64,000 nt of DNA from Actinokineospora iranica (GTDB taxonomy: Bacteria > Actinomycetota > Actinomycetes > Mycobacteriales > Pseudonocardiaceae). The position numbers and the translations under genes are program-made. The notes beneath the pieces are model-generated. The model had not been told where the DNA came from and ran no database searches. It saw only the letters and a program-made list of their open reading frames with translations. The stretch covers positions 165,902 through 229,901 of the forward strand of contig NZ_FMZZ01000011.1 in the NCBI RefSeq assembly GCF_900101685.1, in the 5' to 3' direction. Shown here one piece after another: positions 42,797 through 50,569 of this stretch (within the stretch, counting starts at the first letter, position 1; every line of letters begins with the position of its first letter).

Positions 42797-45199
42797 GTGA
42801 GCAATGCCGCCATCCAGGAGATTCGTAATTGTCTGCTGACGCCCTCGGACGTGCGCACGGAAGACCATTCCGAGAATATGCTGCGCAAGCTTGACGCGCA
42901 AGCTGTGATGATGGGCAAAAGCAATCTCGGTTTTCTCTATGACAAATGGCGCACACATGCCGCCTGTCTTCCTGTGAACAAGGATCGGTGGAGTTCGCAG
43001 TCCGCGTACGGGGATGGACTGCAGGAGACTGCCGACCTGGCGAAGCTCAAGATTATCAACTGGGGGATGCTGTGGGGTGCCCGTGGGCGGTTGGACAATC
43101 TTTCCAAGGCTGCCCAAAGCATTGATGCCGCAGTGGGTACCATGGTCACCAATCTTCAGGGAGCGTGGAGCAGCAAGGCGGGCGAAGCGGCCGCTGAGAA
43201 GATCAGCGAACTGAAGGCAGCGGCAGGCGCATATGGGACTGCGGTCGGTGCGCTACGCGACCATCTGCAAGGCGCTAGGGAGGCCACCCGCCAAGCGGTG
43301 GAGAAGCTGGCGAACTTCTACGAGCAGAGCGACGTCGGCGGAAAGCCGATCATGGACCGCTATGGCTCGCTCGGGGGCGGCGAAGGGCAAGGCGCCGAAG
43401 TCCGCGGTGACTACAGCAAGTACATCGATGAGATGGGTGAAATTCTCCAAGTCGGAACCTTCATCGGCGGGTTCAACAACAAGGAGAAGTTCGACGTAAC
43501 CGACCTAATCTTGGGTGGTGCCACGGCTGGTGGCCTAAGTGTGGTGGGGGTGCGCCAAACGCAGACCCCGGAATCGCTGCACGCACCTGGTCGGGTCTAC
43601 TTGACCGAAGGCAATAATCGATGGTCGGATCAGATTTGTCGCGAACTGAACGATTTCTGTGAATGTTACTTCCTGACAATTAAGAATCTTCGCCGACGTA
43701 TCAAGGAGACGGTTGATGCCGTCGATTCGGCCTGGACATTCTTTTCGAACAACAGGCCGTTGGATGTCGATCCGTTCGGCAAGCTGGCACTGGGCGGAGC
43801 CGAGCAGCCGCCCACTGACACCGGTGGCCATGACGGCAGGCGTGATGGCGGTGGTGGGCATGACACTCCGCCCCCGATGCAGCCGCCGCCCATGCAGCCG
43901 CCGGTGATGCCACCGCCGCCCGAGCCGCCGCCGTTGCCTGATCCGGCTGATCTGGATGGAGACGGGAAACCGGACACGCCGACGGACCTCGACGGGGATG
44001 GGAAGCCGGATACTCCCGTTGACGCGAATGGCGATGGTGTTCCTGACGATCCGAACTCCGGCGCGGGGACGAAGGACGCTCCGGAGACGGTGACCATCAC
44101 TGATGGGGACCGCACCATCGCCGTTGACAGCCCGGATGGGCAGGGCAAGGTCAAGGTCTCCGTTGACGATGGGTCGGGCACGCCGAAGTCTTATGAGTTG
44201 GACTTTGGGGCGGCGACTGGGCTTTCTGGCGGCAATGGGGCGACGGACGGCGCGGTGCTCGGGCCGGACGGGCAGCCGCTGGCGCAGGACCTGAGCGCGC
44301 AGGTTCCCGGTGGGGGGATTCCCGTTGGGGAGGATGGGGTCCAGCACGTCGTGGCTGGGCCCGATGGCAAGGCCGTGATCCAGGACGGGCCGCTGACGAT
44401 CACCGCCGAGCGGCCGGAAGGGGCGCCCGACACGGTCATCGTCACTGTTGACGACGGGACTGGGGAGCCGACCAAGTACACCCTCGACTACCAGGACGCG
44501 ACCGCCGCTGAGCCGCTGGTCGCCGGAAGCGGGTCGGCCGGGGGGAACGCCGCCGTGGGCGGTTCCGGGGCGGGGATGCCCGGCGGTGGCTCGGTGGGCG
44601 CGGGTGGACCCGGTGACGCCGGTGGTTCCGCTGGCGGGCAGGGCACGGGTGGCGGCGTGGGCGCGCAGACCGCTGGTGGCGCGGCGGTCGGGGGTGGACC
44701 GGCTGACTCCGGGGCCTCAGGGTTCGCGGGTGGGACAGGTGATTCGGGGGCGTCGGCGTTCTCGGGCGGGGTGGCCTCTGGGGAGGCCGTCAGCGCTGAG
44801 CATGGGGCTCCGCTGTCTGGGCAGGCCGAGTCGCAGGGCACCTTCGCCGCCAGTGACAGTGGTTCGCAGCCGTGGGGGGCGACGGGAAGCGTCTTCGATA
44901 TGGACTCGGCGGGGTCCGCAGCCGAGCCGTCCGGTGACATGTCCGCCGCCGCTTCGGGGGAGGCGGGGTTGTCGAGCGCCCAGGCGGGCGCGGATGGTGG
45001 CGACCACGCGGGCGGCCAGGCTGGGTCGGGGATGGGTGGTGGTATGCCGATGGGCGGCGGTATGGGCGGTGGCGGCTCGTCTGGCTCCGGCGACCAGGAG
45101 CGCGCGGGGTCGCAGTGGCGGACAACGGGCAGCTTGTTCGACGACGACTTCGCCGAGGCCGAGCTGCGGATCAGCGGCGCGATCGACGGCAGTAGGTGA
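42797..45199 (+). CDS. Large Gly-rich WXG-like T7SS substrate with DxDGDG repeats (cassette B)
   Basis: An 800-residue protein. Its helical N-terminal half has a WXG-like turn (GAWSSKAGEAA, about residue 122). A Pro-rich stretch leads to three calcium-type repeats (DLDGDGKPDTP, about 383-420). Two related beta modules follow at about 431 (ITDGDRTIAVDSPDG) and 531 (LTITAERPEGAPD). A long Gly/Ser/Ala region ends in GMGGGMPMGGGMGGG, SQWRTTGSLF and ISGAIDGSR. Lower GC in the first third suggests a distinct history. The GTG at 42797 has GGGGGTGA upstream; 42791 is the alternative. Confidence 0.75.
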   Translation: MSNAAIQEIRNCLLTPSDVRTEDHSENMLRKLDAQAVMMGKSNLGFLYDKWRTHAACLPVNKDRWSSQSAYGDGLQETADLAKLKIINWGMLWGARGRLDNLSKAAQSIDAAVGTMVTNLQGAWSSKAGEAAAEKISELKAAAGAYGTAVGALRDHLQGAREATRQAVEKLANFYEQSDVGGKPIMDRYGSLGGGEGQGAEVRGDYSKYIDEMGEILQVGTFIGGFNNKEKFDVTDLILGGATAGGLSVVGVRQTQTPESLHAPGRVYLTEGNNRWSDQICRELNDFCECYFLTIKNLRRRIKETVDAVDSAWTFFSNNRPLDVDPFGKLALGGAEQPPTDTGGHDGRRDGGGGHDTPPPMQPPPMQPPVMPPPPEPPPLPDPADLDGDGKPDTPTDLDGDGKPDTPVDANGDGVPDDPNSGAGTKDAPETVTITDGDRTIAVDSPDGQGKVKVSVDDGSGTPKSYELDFGAATGLSGGNGATDGAVLGPDGQPLAQDLSAQVPGGGIPVGEDGVQHVVAGPDGKAVIQDGPLTITAERPEGAPDTVIVTVDDGTGEPTKYTLDYQDATAAEPLVAGSGSAGGNAAVGGSGAGMPGGGSVGAGGPGDAGGSAGGQGTGGGVGAQTAGGAAVGGGPADSGASGFAGGTGDSGASAFSGGVASGEAVSAEHGAPLSGQAESQGTFAASDSGSQPWGATGSVFDMDSAGSAAEPSGDMSAAASGEAGLSSAQAGADGGDHAGGQAGSGMGGGMPMGGGMGGGGSSGSGDQERAGSQWRTTGSLFDDDFAEAELRISGAIDGSR

Positions 45200-45210
45200 G
45201 GGAGACCGCG

Positions 45211-45762
45211 ATGGATGACATGACCTTGGACACGCGGCTCACTCTTGCCAAGTACGAGGACATCACCGCGCAGTACACGGCGCGGGTCAACGAGATCGGC
45301 GAGGAGTTCGCGCAGAACCTGTCGGCGTACGACGCTCAGGCGGCTGAGCGCGACCGGCTCATCGCCGAGCAACTGCCCGCGATCGAGGCAGCGCACGAAG
45401 CGGCGAAACAGGAGTACCTGCGCGAGCAGCAGGCGGAAGAGAAACCGGCGAGCACGTGGACGCCGAGGGAGTCCAAGCCGACGGTGTTGTCCTTCGGCGC
45501 GGAAGAGGTGCAGGAAGCGGCGCCCAGCCCGGTGCCGGTGGCACCCGCTCCGGTCCCGCCGCCCGCGCCGGTTCCGCCCGCGCCGGAACCGGTGTCCGCT
45601 CGGGATCGGTATCTGTCCTTCGGGGTGGAGGACGAGGAAGACGAGCCGCCGCAGCGGCCGGTGGCGCCGCCGCCGAGGGTGGGGCGGCCGGTGGTGCAGC
45701 GGCGGGCCGCTGTTGAGGAGCCGGACGACGATGACTGGTCGGGGCGTAGTTGGGTGCGTTGA
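45211..45762 (+). CDS. Small charged Pro-rich protein (cassette B third gene)
   Basis: A 183-residue protein. The N-terminal half is one long charged helix (YEDITAQYTARVNEIGEEFAQNLSAYDAQAAERDRLIAEQ), likely a coiled coil. Two LSFG(A/V)E motifs flank a Pro/Val/Ala linker, and the end is EEPDDDDWSGRSWVR. GAGGGAGA precedes the ATG. Its layout matches the genes at 37776 and 47618. Partners are probably the two genes before it. Function unknown. Confidence 0.7.
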   Translation: MDDMTLDTRLTLAKYEDITAQYTARVNEIGEEFAQNLSAYDAQAAERDRLIAEQLPAIEAAHEAAKQEYLREQQAEEKPASTWTPRESKPTVLSFGAEEVQEAAPSPVPVAPAPVPPPAPVPPAPEPVSARDRYLSFGVEDEEDEPPQRPVAPPPRVGRPVVQRRAAVEEPDDDDWSGRSWVR

Positions 45763-45791
45763 CCTGAGTGGGTTTCCAGGGGGAGGGACAC

Positions 45792-46109
45792 ATGCCGGAG
45801 GCAGCGGACCTCAGCGTCGACCGGGAGGCTGTCGACGCGTTGGTTCGGGCGGCGGCTGACCTTCGGGCCGCGCTTGAGCAGGTCGTGGAGTACGCGCGGG
45901 CCGATGACCTGGCGCCGCGGCAGTTCGGGGGGCTTGGCGCGGCGGCGGGGGAGGCGTTCGTCGGGGTGCGGGATCGGTTGTGGGAGTCGGTGGAGCGGGC
46001 GGCGCCGGGGGTCGACGAGGCCGTGGCCGCGGTGAGCGAGTCGGCTCGGCGGATCGTCGCGGTCGATGAGGAGGCGGCGAGCCGGATCACCGCGGCGGGG
46101 GAGCGGTGA
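45792..46109 (+). CDS. EspC-like T7SS target protein (cassette C partner)
   Basis: A 105-residue helical protein (VDREAVDALVRAAADLRAALEQVVEYARADDL through VSESARRIVAVDEEAASR). It resembles the cassette A partner in length and pattern (VD.AWV... / VD.EAVDALV). GGGAGGG lies 6 bases before the ATG. It overlaps the next gene by 4 bases. It probably forms a helical dimer with the large substrate. Confidence 0.75.
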   Translation: MPEAADLSVDREAVDALVRAAADLRAALEQVVEYARADDLAPRQFGGLGAAAGEAFVGVRDRLWESVERAAPGVDEAVAAVSESARRIVAVDEEAASRITAAGER

Positions 46110-47605
46110 GCGCGGACGCGATCCGGGAAGCGTTGGTCGAGCCCGCCGCGGGTGACCCGGCGGACACATCGGACAGTGCGCTCGACGGCGACCTGGCTGC
46201 GTTGGCGGCCCGGCTGACCGACAGCGGCGGGTTGTTCTCGCGGTGGCGGGAGCATCCGGCGGCCAAGCGCGGGTGGGCCGAGCAGGCCTGGGGCACCGGC
46301 GACGACCGGCGGATGCTGGACGACCTGCGCGGCGCCGAGTTCGGGCGGCTCGACGCGTCGGGGAGCAGGCTCGCCGGGCTCGCGGCGGCGGGCGGGGCGC
46401 TGGCCCAGGTCGCGGGCGACCTGCGGGCGAAGGTGCCCGACGTGTGGCACGGGCCGGTGGCCGACACCGCGGAAGGCCGGTTCGACCGGCTGGCCGCGAC
46501 CGCCCGGGCCTGGCAGGACAGCCTCACCACCCTGGCCGTCGCCCTCGACGGCGCCCGCGAGGTGGCCGCCGATGCGTTGCGCCAGTGGACCGACGACCTC
46601 GGCTCGACCCGCCACCTCGACGTGGACGACCCAGCGAAGCGGCTCACCCAGATCGACCGCGTCGACGACGCCCTGTCCCGCGGGTCCCGCTGGGGCGCCC
46701 GGTTCACCGTCGAGGAACTGCGGACCCCGGGCAAGTGCGACCTGAACAGCCCGGCCGGGCCGCTGGTCGAGGTCTGGTCCAGCACCGAGGCCATCAACTA
46801 CCTCGACGACTTCTGCGCCCGCTACGACGCCGCGGTCGGCCGGTTCCGGCGCAACCTGCGCGACGTCCACGAGGCCACCGCACGCGGCTGGGCCGCGCTC
46901 GCCGACGCGCTGCGCGCGATCGACCCGGACCCGTTCCGCACGTTCGCCGCGGCTGCCCCCGGTTCGTCCGGGGAGCGGGTCGTCATCCGCGACGGCGAGC
47001 GGACCATCACGGTCGACAACCCGGACGGCCGCGTCGGCATCACCGTCGAGGACGGTTCCGGCCCGGCGAAGTCCTATCTCATCGAGGAGCAGGGCGCGGT
47101 GCCTGAGCAGGCGAACAGCGGCGCGCCCTCGGCTCCGCCCGCCGAACCCGCGCCTGCCGCCAGCGAAGCCGCTGGGCAAGCCGGTGCAGGCGTCCCGGCG
47201 GGGGGCGCTGGCGGTGCGATTGGTGCTGGTGCCGGTGGCGGTGGCGGTGGCGGTGTTGCTGTCGACGGGGGTGGCGGCGGCGCGGCCGACCAGCCCGCGC
47301 CGCTCGCTCCCGGGGCGGCGACCAGCGCCGAGGCCCCGCCGGACGGTGAGCAGCAACGCCACTCCGCTCCCGCCGCGGCCGGAGCGCACGCCGCGGCCCC
47401 AGGTCAGGCTGGCGGCATGATGGGCGGCGGCATGGGGGCTATGGGCGGTATGGGTGGCGCGGGCGCGGGTGGTGGCCAGGGCGGCGACACCGAGCGCAAA
47501 GCGAGCCAGTGGCGGGTGGTGGGCAGCCTGTTCGAGGAATCCGACCCGGCCGCGCGGTTCGGCGGCGTCATCGGCGAGGACCCGGCTCAGCGGGCGCGGA
47601 AATGA
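46106..47605 (+). CDS. Large Gly-rich WXG-like T7SS substrate (cassette C)
   Basis: A 499-residue protein. The helical domain has a WXG-like DVWHGPVAD turn near residue 112. A beta module at about 291 (VVIRDGERTITVDNPDG) is homologous to that in the 42797 protein. A Gly/Ala/Pro-rich region precedes the C-terminal signature (GGMMGGGMGAMGGMGG, ERKASQWRVVGSLFEE, VIGEDP). That signature is shared with the large proteins of cassettes A and B and resembles the VIGE ending of actinobacterial PPE-type proteins. The GTG start overlaps the partner gene. Confidence 0.78.
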   Translation: MSADAIREALVEPAAGDPADTSDSALDGDLAALAARLTDSGGLFSRWREHPAAKRGWAEQAWGTGDDRRMLDDLRGAEFGRLDASGSRLAGLAAAGGALAQVAGDLRAKVPDVWHGPVADTAEGRFDRLAATARAWQDSLTTLAVALDGAREVAADALRQWTDDLGSTRHLDVDDPAKRLTQIDRVDDALSRGSRWGARFTVEELRTPGKCDLNSPAGPLVEVWSSTEAINYLDDFCARYDAAVGRFRRNLRDVHEATARGWAALADALRAIDPDPFRTFAAAAPGSSGERVVIRDGERTITVDNPDGRVGITVEDGSGPAKSYLIEEQGAVPEQANSGAPSAPPAEPAPAASEAAGQAGAGVPAGGAGGAIGAGAGGGGGGGVAVDGGGGGAADQPAPLAPGAATSAEAPPDGEQQRHSAPAAAGAHAAAPGQAGGMMGGGMGAMGGMGGAGAGGGQGGDTERKASQWRVVGSLFEESDPAARFGGVIGEDPAQRARK

Positions 47606-47617
47606 CCGGAGGCAGCG

Positions 47618-47893
47618 GTGATCGATGAGACCGACCCGGCGATCCGGGCCGTGCGGGCGCCCTTCCAGGCGATCAGCGCGGGCCTGGGCGACCGCTTCGA
47701 AGCGACCGCGGCGGCATACCGCGAGAAAATCGCCGAGCACGAACGCTATGTCGCCGAACGCACGGCCCGCGAAGCGCGACTGCGCGCCGAACCCGTGCCG
47801 GAACGCCCGAAGCGCCCCACTCGCCCGCGCCGCGAGCCGGATGACCCGTCGGAGACCGGGTTTTACACGGTCACCTGGATGACCAAGCGCTGA
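47618..47893 (+). CDS. Small charged protein (cassette C third gene)
   Basis: A 91-residue protein starting at GTG with GGAGG about 8 bases upstream. A charged helix (FQAISAGLGDRFEATAAAYREKIAEHERYVAERTAREARLR) is followed by Pro/Arg residues and the end DDPSETGFYTVTWMTKR. The same order of modules occurs in the genes at 37776 and 45211. The stop lies one base from the stop of the convergent membrane gene, so no terminator fits between them. Confidence 0.7.
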   Translation: MIDETDPAIRAVRAPFQAISAGLGDRFEATAAAYREKIAEHERYVAERTAREARLRAEPVPERPKRPTRPRREPDDPSETGFYTVTWMTKR

Positions 47894-47894
47894 A

Positions 47895-48503
47895 CTACGG
47901 CCCGAACGGGCGCATCGGCTGCGGGTAGGGCGGCGGCGCGAAGCGGGGGAAACGGCGGGCCTGCGCGATCTTCACAGCGGTGCTCGCCTTGGACTGCGAG
48001 CACAGAATTATCGTGGTCAGGCCCAGTGGGATTCCGAACACTGAGAGCAGGTTGACTGAACCCATGACAATACCGAACACCCGTCCGCGTATACGCAGTG
48101 TGGTAATCCCGGCGGCCAAGGTGAGCGCGCTGACGATGAAATAGATTGCTATTAGCGGGAGATACCGCCAGTCCGTGCCTAGGAACTGGTATCGGGGGTC
48201 GACTTTGTCATCCAAAATGTCGATGATCGACGCAATGGCGATGGTGAGCATTATCGCTGCCTGGACGAGCAGCGCGATCCCCGCCGTGACAAGTAGGCCG
48301 CGGCCAGGAATGGGGGACACCCCGTCGTCTGGAGGGAGGGTCTGCTGGTGGCCAGGCGGCGGGAAACCGGTGTCGTAACCCGGTGGAGGCACGCTGGGGC
48401 CGGGCGGCGGTGGCGGAGGCCATGGAGTCGACGGCCCGGGGGGTGGCCAGGGTGGGCCGCCTTGCGGAGCGCCGTGACCGGGAGTGTGCGGACCGTGGTT
48501 CAT
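47895..48503 (-). CDS. Pro-rich four-helix membrane protein 1
   Basis: A 202-residue protein. The first 60 residues are Pro/Gly-rich (PPWPPPGPSTPWPPPPPPG), then about four membrane helices start at GRGLLVTAGIALLVQAAIMLTI. The loop DPRYQFLGTDWRYLP is nearly identical to one in the next gene (DPRYRFLGTDWRYLL), so the two are paralogues. The N-terminus is likely cytoplasmic. Function unknown. Confidence 0.75.
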   Translation of the reverse strand: MNHGPHTPGHGAPQGGPPWPPPGPSTPWPPPPPPGPSVPPPGYDTGFPPPGHQQTLPPDDGVSPIPGRGLLVTAGIALLVQAAIMLTIAIASIIDILDDKVDPRYQFLGTDWRYLPLIAIYFIVSALTLAAGITTLRIRGRVFGIVMGSVNLLSVFGIPLGLTTIILCSQSKASTAVKIAQARRFPRFAPPPYPQPMRPFGP

Positions 48504-48532
48504 GCGGTGAGCGTATCGGTCGCGGACCAGAT

Positions 48533-49075
48533 TCAGCGGCCGAACGGGCTAACGTGGCGCTGGGCTTTCGCGGTGTCGAGAGCTTTGGCGGTCGTCGGAA
48601 TCAGGCAGAACACGGCGACGAGGATTCCGATGGGGATGATGTAGAAGGCGACGGTTCCGATGATGCCCATGACGGCGGCGAAAACCCGGCCGCGCAGGGT
48701 GAGGATGGTGATCGCCGCCCACACCGTGAGCGCGGTGAGGATGACAACGACGACTTCGGCGAGCAGATACCGCCAGTCGGTGCCCAGGAAACGGTAGCGC
48801 GGATCGCTGTCGTGCCATTTGAAAAGCAGCGTGATCCCCAGCGCGAGGTATCCCGCGGCGATGACCAGGAGGAGGACCCCGGCTGTGATGGCCTGGCCGC
48901 GGCCGGGTATTCCCGGTTTGTGGAAAGCTGGGCCGTGACCCGGGGGCGGGAGGGGGTACCCGTGGGGCGGGCCAGGAGGATAAGGGGCCGGTGCGGGTGG
49001 GAAACCCGGTGGCTGGCGCGCCGCGAAGTGCGGTGGCGGTTGCCGTTGGGGATGCCCGTGTGGTCCGGGGTGCAT
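48533..49075 (-). CDS. Pro-rich four-helix membrane protein 2
   Basis: A 180-residue paralogue of the preceding gene, with the shared GRGQAITAGVLLLVIAAGY helix and DPRYRFLGTDWRYLL loop. The Pro/His-rich N-terminus begins MHPGPHGHPQRQ. The ATG was chosen at 49075; longer frames upstream lack a ribosome-binding site and overlap the next gene. Function unknown. Confidence 0.72.
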   Translation of the reverse strand: MHPGPHGHPQRQPPPHFAARQPPGFPPAPAPYPPGPPHGYPLPPPGHGPAFHKPGIPGRGQAITAGVLLLVIAAGYLALGITLLFKWHDSDPRYRFLGTDWRYLLAEVVVVILTALTVWAAITILTLRGRVFAAVMGIIGTVAFYIIPIGILVAVFCLIPTTAKALDTAKAQRHVSPFGR

Positions 49076-49098
49076 GACTGTGCTCCTCGCGGTAAAGG

Positions 49099-49644
49099 TT
49101 ACTGGGGCCGCCAGGGGCCTGGCGGGGGCATGTGCTGGGGCGGATAGTTCCCCTGCTTGGCCGCCACCGCCGCGGTGACGCCGGATGAGAACAGAACAAT
49201 GATGAAGACAATGACGCCGATAATCCCCGCGCCCGGAATCGCGATCGCGGGGATATTGTCCAGGCTTCGCTGGACGACGGGAATGTAGGCGACGATCACC
49301 CACGCTTGCAGCAGAATCAGCATCACCGCGCCGATGAGGCTCAGCACGCGGCCGGTCGGCTTGACCTGTCCGAGCATGACGCCGCCGGTGAGGAGCAGAC
49401 CGATGCACACCGCGGTGGGGATGAGGAACAAGGGACCGGCGTACACGAACACGAGTCCCACGAGCGTGAGGCAGCCGAGGATGATCGAGAAGAGCCCGGC
49501 CGACCGGGCCGCGGAGCCTGGCTTCTTGGGGCTTGGGTAGCCGGGTGGCGGGCCGTATCCGGGCTGGGGCGGGCCATAGCCAGGCGGCGGCCCGTAGCCG
49601 GGGGGTGGTGCGCCGGTGCCGGGAGGCGGCGGGCCGTAGATCAT
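49099..49644 (-). CDS. Pro/Tyr-rich four-helix membrane protein 3
   Basis: A 181-residue protein. The N-terminus is a GYGPPPGYGPPQPGYGPPPGY repeat, followed by four hydrophobic segments (GLFSIILGCLTLVGLVFVYAG onward) and a Pro-rich C-terminus. It shares the layout, but not the conserved loop, of the two genes downstream. These DUF4190/CD225-like architectures are common beside T7SS genes; function unknown. Confidence 0.72.
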   Translation of the reverse strand: MIYGPPPPGTGAPPPGYGPPPGYGPPQPGYGPPPGYPSPKKPGSAARSAGLFSIILGCLTLVGLVFVYAGPLFLIPTAVCIGLLLTGGVMLGQVKPTGRVLSLIGAVMLILLQAWVIVAYIPVVQRSLDNIPAIAIPGAGIIGVIVFIIVLFSSGVTAAVAAKQGNYPPQHMPPPGPWRPQ

Positions 49645-49689
49645 GCCGTCAGCGTATCGGGGCCGACTCGGTGTCCAGGGCGGTTTCGG

Positions 49690-50496
49690 TCAGGTGTGGG
49701 CAGGTTCCGGATGGGTGATCTCGGTGCCCTTGACGTCTTCGGTGAGCAGGGGTTCGTACTCGGTTTTGCCGGTCAGGCGCACCAGGAAGAACGCGGTCAG
49801 CAGGGCTCGGCTCACGCGCTGGGTGGCGTGTTCGGACTTGCCGTGCACGAGCAGGTTGCTCCAGTGCCTGCCTTCGGCGAAGCCGAGGTGGCTGGCTTTG
49901 GCGATGGTGCGGACCTGGGCCGGGCCGCCCCAGGTGCGGGCGATCAGGTCGGCGTTGCTCGCCGGGGGCGCCACCAGGTCGCGGCCCGCGACGATGTGCA
50001 GGCTGGGCATGGCGCAGTGGCGGGCGGCCTCGGTGGCGAAGGGGCGGGTCTGGGCGGCGGCCAGCGTGGCGACGGCGTGGACGCGGTCGTCGTCGGCGGC
50101 GGCGAGGACGGCGCTGCCCGCGCCGGTGCCGTGGCCAGCGAGGCCGAGGCGGTCGGGGTCGACGCTGATCTCGCCAGCGCCGAGGCGCACGCCCGCGCAC
50201 ACGTCCAGCGCGGTGCGCAGGTCGGAGGCGAGCAGCCGGTGCGAGGCCAGCGGGCCGGTCTGGGTGCCGGGGGCGGCGACCACGATCCCCCACGAGGCCA
50301 GGTGGCGGAACAGGCCGCGGTAGCGGGCGGGCGGTTGCAGCCAGCCGTGTCCGAACGCGACGGCTGGGAGGCCCAGGCCGGATTTCGGGGTGTGGACGAC
50401 CCCGGGCATCCCGACGAGGGCGAGGTCGCCGCGCAGGACCTCGTGCGGTCCGGGGCGGGAAAGCTCGTCGAGCAGGTGCTTGGCCTTGCGTGCCAT
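49690..50496 (-). CDS. Alpha/beta hydrolase-fold protein lacking the nucleophile Ser
   Basis: A 268-residue protein resembling dienelactone-hydrolase or chlorophyllase-type hydrolases: VVHTPKSGLGLPAVAFGHGWLQPP, the SVDPDRLGLAGHGTGAGSAVLAAA strand-turn-helix and SLHIVAGRDLVAPP. The nucleophile elbow reads G-H-G-T-G where active enzymes have G-x-S-x-G, so catalysis by the usual serine seems lost. An Asp in AGRDLVAP and a His in ASHLGFAEG remain. It lies divergently upstream of glmS. Confidence 0.75.
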   Translation of the reverse strand: MARKAKHLLDELSRPGPHEVLRGDLALVGMPGVVHTPKSGLGLPAVAFGHGWLQPPARYRGLFRHLASWGIVVAAPGTQTGPLASHRLLASDLRTALDVCAGVRLGAGEISVDPDRLGLAGHGTGAGSAVLAAADDDRVHAVATLAAAQTRPFATEAARHCAMPSLHIVAGRDLVAPPASNADLIARTWGGPAQVRTIAKASHLGFAEGRHWSNLLVHGKSEHATQRVSRALLTAFFLVRLTGKTEYEPLLTEDVKGTEITHPEPAHT

Positions 50497-50556
50497 GCCC
50501 GCACCCTATCGCCTGACGCGCCAGCCGGGCGTTCCCGAGCCGCCGTGCGCGCTGGT

Positions 50557-50562
50557 TACGCT
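50557..50562 (+). promoter_or_regulatory. -10 box for a leaderless glmS transcript
   Basis: TACGCT (TANNNT) is followed by 7 bases and then the GTG of glmS at 50570. This spacing is typical of leaderless actinobacterial mRNAs, and no Shine-Dalgarno is present. Confidence 0.5.
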
Positions 50563-50569
50563 GTTGCGC

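Noticed and set aside
42797..45199. Cassette B as an LXG-type polymorphic toxin with immunity gene
   Set aside because: The C-terminus is Gly/Ser-rich with a conserved export-type signature and no toxin domain; the third gene is a charged helix unlike known immunity proteins.
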